Positions 46,430 to 57,706 of a stretch of 64,000 nucleotides of DNA are shown piece by piece (the stretch's first letter is position 1; the number at the start of each line of letters is the position of its first letter). The notes under the pieces were generated by a model that saw only the letters and a program-made list of their open reading frames with translations, was not told the DNA's origin and did no database searches. A program made the position numbers and the translations under genes. The stretch is from Ascochyta rabiei (taxonomy: Eukaryota; Ascomycota; Dothideomycetes; Pleosporales; Didymellaceae). Location: NCBI RefSeq assembly GCF_004011695.2, contig NC_082407.1, forward strand, positions 310,001 to 374,000, in the 5' to 3' direction.

Positions 46430-49400
46430 GCTTATCTATTAATAGATAGTACTATTTTAGACAATAGAGCTGCTACGCACCTAGTTAACAGCGCTAATTA
46501 GCTAGTACCTAGATCTTTCTGCCCTACTAGGCCTACTAACATAGTAGAAGCAGGTACCTAGGCGCTTCTTATATCTAGATAAGAAGCTAACCTATTTAAG
46601 AACGCTCTGTACAGAAAGCGCAGCCTATATACTAAGGACCTACTCCTTTAAAACGTTATAGTTATAGAAGGTTTATATATTAATATAATCTTAGAAGCTT
46701 ACCTCTAGAAGTAAGAAGTCTAGTACCTAGGTCTAGACAGCTCTCTTTATATAGAATATATTAAAGATCTTAATAGAAGCGTTGTATATGCTACTCTTAA
46801 GCGTGCTTACAACCTTACTTTCCTTAAATATAAGCTACTTTCTCTCTATCCTTCTATCCTTAACGCAGTAACAACAAAGTAATCCTATAAATCTTACCTA
46901 CGTAGCTTACCTAAACAGCTATAGCACACCTAAGCTAGTTATCTAGGCCTAGAGGCTCTTTAAGTGCTAGTAACAAAGGCGCGCAGTATGCGTATTAATA
47001 GGACGCGCTAGAGGAACTATAAGATTTACTTAATAGTATATACTAAGCAAGTTATATCTTAGAGAAAGAGAGAAACTAGCACGGCTGTTTTAGAGAGTTA
47101 GATAGGACTTGTTTAATATGCTATTAGGAAGAGGAGGTAAATTATAGGTACTTATAATTAAGAAGTACTATAGTAGGAAGCTCTTTATATTTAATTTATA
47201 AGGTAAAACATAAACTAAGATCCTATAGGTCTTAATAAACTTTATAAGCTAGGTAAGTACCTAGTATAAGCTCTACATCTACAAAATTAGCTAAGATAAT
47301 AATACTGCAACCCTACTATAGAGAGGGAGCTCTTTATATAAGTATTAGGTACTTAATAAGAGTATAGAAATTAAGTATATCCCTCTATACACATATAAGC
47401 TAAACAGAGGAGTAGATAGAGCTAGTTAAGAGGTAATTACAAAATTAATTAAGATAAGAAGTAGTATAAACCTGCCCTAGAAGCTCTAGCTAGAAATTGT
47501 TGTTGCAGCAGTATAGCTCTATAATATAAGTCTATTACATGCATATAAGCTTTAGAGCCTTAATAAAGAGCTTAATTATTAGTTTATATAGTACTTCTAC
47601 TAGTATAAACCTAAGTAAGTAAGGGTACTTACAGCAGATCTAAGACTAGATTAGAGTAGGATTTACGCGTACAGCTGCTGTACCTACCCTCTAAATAAGA
47701 AATAAGCAGCTAGACGTAATTAGAGAGGCTTTAAAGTTACTCTAAGGGGATATATTAGGTACCTAGTTAGGTACTAAGTATCTAACATTTACTAGATATA
47801 GGTCCCTATACTTAACTAGGTTATTACAACATATAATATAACCTTTAATAAGAAGCTCTATTATAATAGAGCTATTAAATCTACTACTCTAAGTGCTAAA
47901 GAAGTAATAGCAGTAGTAGAGGTCCTATATAAACCTAGTGAGATTATAAACATAGAGGAAGTAATTAAGCTCTCTAAGAGAGACCTAACGCTTAGTAAGT
48001 CTACTAAGTATTAGCTTAGGGGTAACACTTAGGAGCAACTATAATTACTAGATAGCTAGTCTAGTAATAAAGAAGCTTCTAAGACAGATACTATACGCGC
48101 AGTAAGCTTAGCTAGTAAGCTACTAGAGATCTGTGCAGGACAACACTAAGAAACAGGCCTTCTATTCTCTAACCTAATACTAGAGCTAGAGCTACTAGCT
48201 ATAGGCGGGGAAGCTTCTTAAGAGGAGAATCTAACTAATAGCTTACGGGAAGTGCACTTACCTAATTAAGAAGAGAGCGTGCTAGTAGGTAACAAGGATC
48301 TTAAAAGAGAAGATCTACTAAGACCTGCATTACTAATTGTTCTAATACCTTCTTAAAGGACAACAGAAGTAGATAAGGCAGTAACAAGACGCTTGTATTA
48401 ACGGAGAATCTAGAGCCTAGCTACTAGGCAGAGCTACTAGATAGATAACTAAGAGTGTAATAAACTTACTAATAATTATAAGAATAGAGTAGGCTAGTAC
48501 TCTGTAATAAGCTCTATAAATAGACACAGATACTTCTAGCTTATCTACCTACTATTTAAACATATAAATAAATATAGTATAGAGAGAAGAGAGCTACTTA
48601 CTATCTACGTAGTGCTTACTACGTCTAGCCTAAAGAAGAAGAAAATCCCTTTACAGCTGCGTATATACTGTAACAAGCTCCTACCTTTACTAAAGAAATA
48701 GAAGAATCTTACCTACTACCTACTAGAAGCTCTATTTTGCTAGGCTTGTAAGAAAGAGATAGCAACACTTATAGAGAAGAAAACCTAGACAGAGATAGAC
48801 TAAGTAAGCGCCTTAGCTAGGCTTCTACTGCTTAAATAGGTCTTTATATATAAGCTTAATTAAGATAGTTACTTTACTAAATATAAAGCTAGAATCTATG
48901 TATATAGAGACCTATAAGCTAAGGATTTAATTATCTTAACCTATGCTATAACGCTCGCTTCTAGGTTATTTTGCACTATAGTAGTAATAGCTACCTAGTT
49001 TAACCTAGAGCTCTATAAGTATAATGTTGTAGGCGCGTTTCTTAACGTAAGCTGCTAGAACTAACCCTAAGTACTCTGTAAGCTGCTAGATAGCTTTATA
49101 AAACCTAAGAAGGTAGTTCTACTTCTATAGGCTCTATATAGGTTACGTAATTTACTAGTTCTATAGTATAAAGAGCTCTTAGCTACTCTCTAGAAGCTTA
49201 GCCTAATTACGTTAAAAGAGGAACCTTACTTATTCTATAACGCTAAATACTAGATAGTGCTACTATTTTATATAGACGATATTCTGCTAGCCTATTATAA
49301 GGATAATTAAGCTGCTACAAAGCATCTTATAAGCTTATTAATAGCTAAATACTAGATAGAAGACTATAGAGCTGCTAAATAGTTTCTAGGAGTGTATATT

Positions 49401-50240
49401 ATCTATAATAGAGCTACTAGAACTATTATACTTATATATAACGCCTATATTAATAAGCTTACTACTAAATTTAGAGTAGTAGAGAAGGGATTCTTCCTAA
49501 CAGTCCTCTTTCTAATAGAAGAGCTACTTAAGCATAACAGGTAAGCTTTAAAGTAAGAAGTTAAAGTGTTTTAAGAGTAGGTAGGATCTATTCTCTATAT
49601 ATTAATTATAATCTAACTAGATATAGCGTATACTACCTCTTAGCTATCCTATTATCTTATAAATCTAGAAGCTACTTACTTTAAGGCAGTAGCTTAGGTT
49701 ATAGCTTACCTCTATTAAATAAAGCACCTAGAGATATAGTATAGAGCTTACTAAGGTAGCTAATTACTTATCTATAGGGACGCGTTATTTACTAACAATT
49801 AGGAGACTAGATACTTCTCTTAGGGGTATATTGTGCAGCTCTTTAGTAGCCTAATTATCTAGAAAGTAGCACGTTAATTAATAGTAACGACTTTAACTAC
49901 TAAAGCTAAGTTGTTAGCGTTAGAGTATATAGCTAAGGAAGCAGCAGCTCTTAAACGGTTTCTATATAAACTTTAGCTAGACTTAGAGGTACTATAGAAG
50001 ATTTTCTACAATAACTAATAAACAATCTAATTAGTAGTAGAAGAGAGTAAGTAGCTTACTACTTAGCTGTGCTATATAGATATCAAGAATATATAGTTAA
50101 AATAAGAGTACGCTAGAGGAAATCTCTAGGTAACATACCTTAAAATAAGTAAGATACTAGCTAATAGTCTTATAAAAGCACTCCCTAGACAGGCTTATAA
50201 GCGCTTTGTCTTACACCTAAATCTATTTAGCATTAATTAT
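46430..50240 (+). pseudogene. A2 pol: protease, integrase, RT, RNase H
   Basis: With RIP stops read through: a retropepsin-like STILDNRAATHLVNSAN near 46445-46500 (usual form DSGA), an integrase region, then RT with the palm motif YIDD at 49269-49280 followed by ILLAYYKDN and the connection region. RNase H follows near 49900-50200 (TKAKLLALEYIAKEAAALKR, then ISKILANSLIKALPRQAYKR), which resembles the ADALTKALPR end of copia RNase H. The gene ends near 50240, well before the 3' LTR. Confidence 0.75.
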
Positions 50241-50269
50241 ATAGAAAAAGAGTAGGTTAAGAGGAAGGT

Positions 50270-51120
50270 AGAAGATTATAGTATTACTAGGGAGAATAAC
50301 CCTCCCTCTAAATAGGCAAAAGAGCACCTGTAACTACTAGTAGCAGCTCTTTTAAGCGCTTAACTAACAGCTATAGAGCTTAGTAAATTCTTTAAACTAT
50401 ATATAGAGAGGACAGCCCCCTCCCTATAGGTATCTAGCAGCTCTAAAACCTAACCTAACTAAGGAGGGTACTTAGAAGAAGTACCTATTCTTAATTAGGC
50501 CCTTTACTACGTAGAGAGTATAGCGCAGATTAGTTACCTACTATAAGCTTATTAGCTAATAAAAAACAACAAGTTATAATTGCTTATAGAAGTTGTTACT
50601 CTACCTAAGTAAATAAGCTTATTAACTAGCTTAATCCTAAAGGGCTTAAGGTAGGTATTGCTAAATAAGCTGTTAGACTACTATTTATAAGCGCTATTTA
50701 AATAAAACCTATAGAGAGTAGCATAAATGCCCTTAGGCGTAATGCTAGTAGTACCTTCTCCACCTACTAACATAATTAACGTATATAGGCACTAAACTAT
50801 TTACTATAAGTATATTAATATAGTACTTATAGGGAATAATTCTATAAGCGCCCTATAATAGGTTAAAAGCTAGTAGAGAGGGTATAGGCAGCGTATAAGG
50901 TAGTAGTAGTAGTAGTAAGGTAGTATAGGCAGTAGTAGAAAAGGCAGTAGTACTAGTAGTAGAAGTAGTAGTAGTAGTAGAAGGAGCAGCTAAATCTATA
51001 GGCGTAGGCTTAGTTATAGTTATAGTTATAGTTATAGTTATAGTTATAGGTATAGGTATAAGCGTAGTAGAGCTACTAGTAGTATAGGCAGTAGCTTAGG
51101 TAGTAGTAGTAGTAGTAGTG
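50270..51120 (-). pseudogene. Antisense ORF of A2, same as in A1
   Basis: This 3' region of A2 corresponds, inverted, to 27400-28270 of A1. On the plus strand it shows GTA-triplet and GTTATA-hexamer arrays (about 50890-51115). Read on the minus strand these give the Thr/Ile tract preceding the cysteine motif. Confidence 0.4.
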
Positions 51121-52189
51121 TATATAAGGTGCTTAGATTTAGGTTCTTTCTATAGGCTAAAGTTAGTAAAACCTCTAAAAAGAGCTAGTAAAACAAGGCT
51201 AGGAAGCTTAAACAGATACTGTCTAAAAAGCCTTTAAGGCTATAGAAAGTGCTAAAGCTAATAAAACTACTTAAAAGAGCTAGTAAACAAAGATAGGAAG
51301 CTTAAATAGACGCTCTCCTAAGCTATTACAACTATAGAGAAAACGTAAACCTAGTAAAATAACAAAGAAGTATATAGGGTAGGTCTAAGGAGCGTAAAAC
51401 TAGCAATTAGTATACTTACAGCTATGTTAATAGAGATAGTTAAAGAAATAGAGAAAAATAAGCAGGTAAGCTAGTTATATAGATCTCTAAACGCCTAGTA
51501 AAAGTAAGAGTAAATGCGACTTTCTCTAGGCAGCACAACGTTACTAGCTTAATAGTAAATAGACGATTACTAGCCTATACTATCCCTCTTATCTAATAAG
51601 GTTTATAAGAAATAAGTATAGGAAAGGATACTTAGTAGCTTAGTAATAAGGAATCTGCAGCTAAACAAGCGTCTACTACCTATTTTAGCCGCTCAGCAGA
51701 ATAATTAGAGCTAGCAACAGGTTACAATTAAACTAAGACTACTAGAGAGTATTAAAACTACTAACTACAAGCTTAGAAATCTAGCTTAAGAATTTAAGAG
51801 CCTAATTACCTACGTAGCAGCTCTTAGAAGACAGGTAATTCTAGCTAGGATTACCTAGAGGGTATGTTGCGCAGCTAAGCCTGTAGATAACTAATAGGGT
51901 ACTTCTCTATCTAATTAAGCTTATAGATTATTATTAAGTAGCTCCTTTCTCTATAAGTAACTACTAAGCTTCTAAGGGTTGCCTATAAAGCTTAAGTAAG
52001 TAAGATTACATAATAACTAAATTTCCTTTATACTTAAGCAACACGTTACACATTAAATATATAGATACTAATTAAATTAATTAATTACCTAAGTATAGTC
52101 CTCTAAGCTCTGTTATAAATACCTAGTTACTAGTAGAGCTACCTAAAAATAGAACAGCACTAAAAGTACGCTAGGTGTTTAATATTAAG

Positions 52190-52860
52190 GAGGACTCTAA
52201 TAACAATATTATTAAATATAAAGTAAGATAGGTTATTAAAGGGTTTAGCTAAATCTATAGACTAGACTACCTAGAAACCTTTATAAATATAATAAGAATA
52301 GAGATTATAAGACTTCTACTATTTATAGTAGCATTTCTAGATCTAGAAATAATATAGCTAGATTTTAAAAACGCTTTTCTATATATACCTATAGATGTAG
52401 ATATATATATATAATAGCCTATAGGCTTTCTAAAAGATAAGAATAAGGTTTATAAATTAAATAAGGTAATTTATAGATTAAAACAAGTACCTAGAGCCTA
52501 GTATATATACCTAAAAGCTATTCTAAGTAAACTAGATTTTAAGCCTATATTTACAGAATAAGATATCTTTATAAATAAGAAGATGGATATCTATCTAATA
52601 ATCTTTATAGATAATGTTCTTATAATAGAAAATAATATTAAACTTATAAAAGAACTAAAAATAAATCTAGCAAGGCTAGTAGAACTAAGTAATCTAGAAG
52701 AAGTAAAATATTTTCTAGGGATAGAGATAATAAGAGATAGAGTAAGAAGATCTATTTACTTAAAACAAACTAAGTATATTAAGGATATACTAGTAAAATA
52801 TAATAAGCTAGATTTAAATCTTGTTAGTATACTAGTAGAAGCTAGTATTAAGTTGTAAAA
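52190..52860 (+). pseudogene. Element B reverse transcriptase
   Basis: The frame reads DYLETFINI, IRLLLFIVAFLDLEI, LDFKNAFLYIPIDVDIYI, PIGFLKDKNKVYKLNKVIYR, LK.VPRA.YIYLKAI, then an uninterrupted 91 codons (52583-52858) with the palm motif FIDN (usual YVDD) at 52604-52615 and LEEVKYFLGIEIIRDRVRRS, YLKQTKYIKDILVKYNKLDL. This is the standard Ty1/copia RT. The second catalytic Asp is Asn through G-to-A change, so it would be inactive even without the stops. RNase H follows to about 53570 (STRKSITRYIFIF, YKAEYIALKEAIKE). Confidence 0.82.
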
Positions 52861-53592
52861 GAATAAAGAATAAGTAACTTTAGAAGATATAAAACTATAC
52901 TAGTAATATATAGGTAGTTTAATATACTTAACTACCTATACTATACTAGATCTAGTATTTAGTATATATAGCTATGTAAGATATATATCTAACTCTACTA
53001 AAGAATACTTTATAGTAGTTGATAGGATTTTTAAATACCTAAATTACATAAGAGAAAATAGATTATTTTTCTAATTATAATTAGCACTCTTATTACTTAG
53101 ATACACAGATGCTGATTAGAGTAGTAATTTAACTACTAGAAAAAGTATAACTAGATATATATTTATATTTAATAACACCTCTATTTACTAGTCTAGTAAA
53201 CTATAAAAATAAACTACTCTAAGTAGCTATAAAGCAGAGTATATAGCTCTAAAAGAAGCTATTAAAGAATATACCTATTTAATAAGTATCTATAAACTAG
53301 TAGATATTAATAAACTTCTAAATCTAAAAGAAGAAAAATTCTATCTATTTAGTAATAATTTACCTACTATTACACTAGCAAATTACCTAGAATACTACTC
53401 TAAAACTAAGTATATAGATATATAATATTACTTTATAAGAGAAAAGAGTCTAGAAAGAATAAAAGATCTAAACTATATAGCTACTAAAGAATAATTAGTA
53501 GATATATTTATAAAAGTATTAAATACACCTACCTTTACTACCTTATCTAATAAGCTAAATATTATAAAACAGTTATATTGCTTAAGAGGGTA

Positions 53593-54442
53593 TATTTAAT
53601 ATAATAATTTAAAAAGTAAGTAATATAACTATAAATATAAAAACTAAGAGAACACTTCTTAAAATAAACTATAAATAAGGAGATTATAATATAAACTATT
53701 TCTAAGTAGATATAGTTAAAGCTATATTAGAAGCTATAGAAGTCTAAAAATACTTATAAGCCTAGTAATAGGCATAACATACCTAATAAACTAGATTAAA
53801 ATATTACCTAAGCTCTACTAGTCCTAATTAAGTCTCTAAAGAGAATAGAAGTTAAGGAATAGGAGAAAAATACAAATTTTGTAATAAAAACCTTATAGTT
53901 AGGAGTAACCTATTATTTATTATACAAGCGCAACTTAGACGAGATACATTACTAGCTAATATATAATATCTAAGATTAGTAGGCCTATACTACTAGCAGC
54001 GCTAGTGTAATAAATTATTCTAAACTAACTTTTTAATACCTTGCTTGCAATTGTGCTAAAACGCGTTTTTTAAGGTTTCTTCTCTAATACTAGAATAAAC
54101 CTAGTAAGATAAAGTAAAAATAAAAACTATAAGATTATAATAGTCTAAGTATAAGAGTAATAAAAATAATTCTAAAACACTAAGTATTTTACTAAGGGGT
54201 AATATAAAACCAGATCTAGCCCTATCTAAAACCAGATCTAGGCCTGTCTAAAAAACCAGATCTAGGCCTATCTAAAACCAGATCTAGGCCTATTTAAAAC
54301 CCGATCTAGGTCTACCTAAAACTAGATCTAGGCCTATCTTAAAACTAGATCTAGGCCTATCTAAAAACTATAAAGGATAAATACAGCCCTCTTTCTATAG
54401 TTACAAAATTAATTAATTTAACTATTACTTCTAATTTTTATA
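53593..54442 (+). repeat. 3' LTR of element B
   Basis: 850 bp, same length as the 5' LTR, with the terminal ACA changed to ATA. Preceded by the purine tract AAGAGGGTA and followed by the CTTTA duplication. Confidence 0.88.
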
Positions 54443-54447
54443 CTTTA

Positions 54448-56881
54448 TAATCTATAGGGCGTTTAGTATCTAGAGAGTTAACTACTCTATCTTAGCACGG
54501 CTTATATATTAAAGAAATATTATTAATCTTCTTCTTATCCGCTAGCTACTACATATACTACGTAGGCGTAGATATATTAGTACTATATTTATATCCTTCT
54601 AATAAAAGTCTTTCTTATACCTAGTCTATCTTTAGGTTGTTCTTTTATAACTAGAAAAGTTCTAATATAATATTATACGTAGCCTTTATAAAGACGTCTA
54701 GGTTTATTTTCTTATAGTGCCTCTATATCTACAGAGGTACTACTATTACTTTAAATTAAAATAGTAGTTTATCTAGTATTAATTCTATATTAGCTACTTA
54801 TAGTAAGTAATAGTTCTTCTTATAATATAATTTAAGTCTAGCTTACTATATTACTATTCTAGATATATAACTTACTTATGCTTCTAAGTCTAAGAGTACT
54901 ATTAAGACTACCCTATTTAGTTTAATAGGTAGCTTAATAAGGTAATTGTTTCTAATACTATTAATAGATTAATCCTTAGGGCTTATAGGCGCTAGCCTAA
55001 AAAAGTCCCCTCTTTACTAAACTCTTTAAACTTCCTAGTACTATAATACTCCTTATAGTCTATATTAAGGTAGTTCTGCTAGTATATATTATAGTAAATT
55101 CTATTAACTACTAGCTATGTTTATATTATAGCCTATAGGTTATCTATTCTAGAAAAGGATACCTTCTAGTATTTATTAATAAGATAAAGTCTATAGAGGT
55201 TATTATAACACTAGTACTATTAACTATAATAAAGGCTTTATTATACTAGAAACTATCCTATACTAAGCTTCTTATTATAGTAGATTATATATTTGTTATT
55301 AGTATATACTATCTATATAAGGTTTCTATATTTTAGGTTTTAGTAGTCTAGAATATACTATAGTTATAGGCTAATTATTAGTAGTATTTCTTTCTACTTT
55401 TATATACGTTCTAGGCTAAGCTATATTTCTTACTTATACTAAAGCTAGTCTTTAGCTTCTTCTAGGTTATTAGTAAACTATTTACTATTATTAATTTCTT
55501 TTCTAAACTAGTAAACAAGCTGTTAGAGTTCTAGCGTTATTTTTATAATTTTAAGTACTCCTATAGAACTAACAAGTTTTTAACACATTTAGTAATAGGC
55601 TTCTTTATTATTATACTTCTAGTGTTATTAAGCTATATATTCTTATTTGCGTATTAGTAGAGTACTAATTTAGTTAAACTCTTACCCTAAGGTGTTTAGT
55701 AAGTTATCTATCTTTTACTAGTTATTATTAGAGTAGTACTCTATTTCTTTACCTATCTAGGCGTTCTAGTAGAGTGTTACTACACGAATTAGAGGTATAA
55801 TATAGTTATTATTATTCTCTAGACTAGTCTCTAGGTCTTCCAGCAGTTATTCTATATTATTAGTAAGAATTTTTTTATTTACTAGTATCTATATTATTAT
55901 AATTATAGGTAAGTATATTTAACTAGTAGTAAACTGTGTTTTTCTAGTAGTCTCTAGTAAAGTAGCCTAGTTTACTATAGTTGTAGCGGTCTCTACTACC
56001 TCTATGTTTATTACCTCCCTTAGGCTTTTTATTCTATTACTTTAGTAGTCTCTTAGTAAGGTTTAAGAGGTCTATTACTTTAGGTCTGTAGTATCTACTC
56101 TAAGTATTGCTATAAATACAATAACTAGTATTTAGCTAATTACAGCCTTCTTACTATCCTTAATTTAAGTTATTACGCTACTAGTTCCTTAGTAGTAGCC
56201 TATTAGTAGTAATAACAGTAGTATATACTCTAGGGTTATCTTAAAGTTTCTACTAAAGTTTATAGAGTTATAAGTTAATATTAATAGTAGTATTAATAAG
56301 CTTATTAAAGGTTTCTATACTTGCGCTGGTACGTATAAGTTCTTCCTTAACCTTAGGCTTTAATTCTTATTAAAATAAAGTAATTAGGGTAGTTTTATCC
56401 TAGTTAGTGTTAGTAGTAAGCTACTAAAACTCTGCAGTATAGTTAGCAGCTAACTTATCCTATCTAATCTTCTAAATATTATGTTAATTAATGTGTAATT
56501 TATTAGAGACTCTAAAGATTAGCTGAATTTTTTCTTTAAATAGGTTAAAGTCTTTTATTTATTTATCTACGTTGTCTAAGGCCTTACTAGCTTGGTACTA
56601 CTATATAAAGAACTTAATCTAGGTAAATACTTTACTATATATATAGCTAGCTGTAAGAACTACTTATTTAGCCTTAGAAACCTTCTTACCTTAGAAGGTA
56701 AAGAAAAGGTCCTACTATATAAGCTAGTTATTAAGCTTACTATAATCTCTCTAGTAAAGGTTAGGTTTATTAATATTTATAGTGCTAGTAGTAATAGTTA
56801 TATCTATATTAATATTACTAGATATAGAGTTACTAGGGGTAGTATAGGATCTAATAGTACTTATTATAGAGGTGTTTAAAA
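54448..56881 (-). pseudogene. Element C gag and protease region
   Basis: The minus-strand frame around 56100-56580 reads ASKALDNVDK, DFNLFKEKIQLIFRVSNKLH, TLITLF, ELKPKVKEELIRTSASIETF and NKLINTTININL, the pattern of gypsy retrotransposon capsid (retrotrans_gag). It lies next to the right LTR, which is thus the 5' LTR. Downstream (55.9-54.45 kb) should encode nucleocapsid and protease but RIP hides clear motifs. The 95-codon plus-strand open frame at 56592-56879 is antisense to this gag and not a gene. Confidence 0.65.
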
Positions 56882-57336
56882 TATTAAAGTTATACTTTAG
56901 TTAAAGACTATAAGTACTAATTCTATTAGTTCTTAGGGCTAAGTACTAGTAGATTAGTTATGGTTATTAACTAAGTATAGCTTATAAAGATAGAGTACAC
57001 TATATAGTATAGAGTAGACTATCTAGTTTAAGTATAGGTTAAGATTCTAAAGATAAACTTAATTAATAAGGTTAAACATAAACTATAAGTGTTAGGTTCC
57101 TACTAGCTATATACTAAGAAGATATAATACTTATTGATAAGTAACTAGAGTTAGTCTAAAAAAATATAAAAGAGTACTTATAGATAAGTATATTGTACTA
57201 TACTTATTAATAAGTAGCTATATAATAACTCTTTCTATTCTATTCTTCTCTACTATTTATTTCTTTAGAGTAGAGTTAGAGGTCTTAGTTAACTAGTACT
57301 TATATTTATGCTATGCCCTAGTATAGGATTATAATA

Positions 57337-57706
57337 GACCTAGAGGTGCTTAAGTTAGAAATATCTACCTTTAATAAGGCCTAATAATAGTAGAAAACCT
57401 ATTCTAGCTAATAAGCTATAAAAGAAGATAAAAGTAATAACTAGAATCTGTTTATATAGTGTTTATAATAGAAAAAGAATTTAATAAGCTATATAGAATA
57501 GACTATACCTACTAGAAGCTAGTATAAGAGTAGAGAAATTTATTACTATACCTTCTACTATATAATGCTAAAAGTTTTAGTGATTTAGACATATAGAGAA
57601 AAGAGGCCTTAATAGTACTATATATAAGATATATATAGATAAATACTTTATAATACTATATAAGTATAATATATATAGTACTATAGGTAAAACCTACATA
57701 TATACT
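57337..57706 (+). mobile_element. LINE-2 continues after element C
   Basis: Beginning with the right GACCT copy, the frame goes on from the left part as DLEVLKLEISTFNKA, later IRVEKFITIPSTIQC.KF..F.HIEKRGL. The last piece corresponds to the first zinc knuckle of Tad-type ORF1 (QC.KC.GFGHIEKRC). It is cut at 57707 by element D2; the rest of LINE-2 would be beyond the window. Confidence 0.65.

Larger units (their letters stand above)
44764..52117 (+). mobile_element. Element A2: Ty1/copia retrotransposon, inside B
   Basis: A 7354-bp element with 253-bp LTRs at 44764-45016 and 51865-52117 (TGTTGCGCAG to CTCTGTTATA), flanked by AATAC at 44759-44763 and 52118-52122. It cuts B between integrase and RT. 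Plus-strand order: gag (about 45.2-46.1 kb), protease (46.43-46.5 kb), integrase (46.9-48 kb), RT and RNase H (48.8-50.24 kb), then a 1.6-kb tail before the 3' LTR. RIP has placed TAG or TAA in nearly every stretch. It is the youngest insertion of the nest by position. Confidence 0.9.
41730..54442 (+). mobile_element. Element B: Ty1/copia retrotransposon, inside C
   Basis: 850-bp LTRs at 41730-42579 and 53593-54442 (TATTTAAT to TTTTTACA/TTTTTATA) are flanked by CTTTA at 41725-41729 and 54443-54447. The plus-strand body is well preserved compared with its neighbours: gag, pre-integrase and integrase in 42.7-44.76 kb, then the A2 insertion, then RT and RNase H in 52.1-53.57 kb, then a purine tract AAGAGGGTA. 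Without A2 it would be about 5.35 kb. RIP stops are present but several short frames remain open, suggesting milder RIP or more recent arrival. Confidence 0.88.
26051..57336 (-). mobile_element. Element C: Ty3/gypsy retrotransposon, host of the nest
   Basis: Two roughly 455-485 bp LTRs (26051-26404 plus 33760-33889, and 56882-57336) start TATTAAAG and end ATAACA/ATAATA; they are flanked by the duplication GACCT (26046-26050, 57337-57341). Coding is on the minus strand: gag near the right LTR, RT at 35413-36391. A purine-rich tract (AAAGAGAATAGAGAGATAG on the minus strand) abuts the left LTR, as expected for its 3' end. Elements A1, D1 and B and an LTR of B sit inside, so only about 5 kb of the 31 kb is C itself. 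RIP has removed all coding potential. RNase H and integrase are not found. Confidence 0.85.

Noticed and set aside
56592..56879. 95-codon plus-strand ORF in the AT-rich block
   Set aside because: It is antisense to the gag of element C, which is recognisable on the minus strand.
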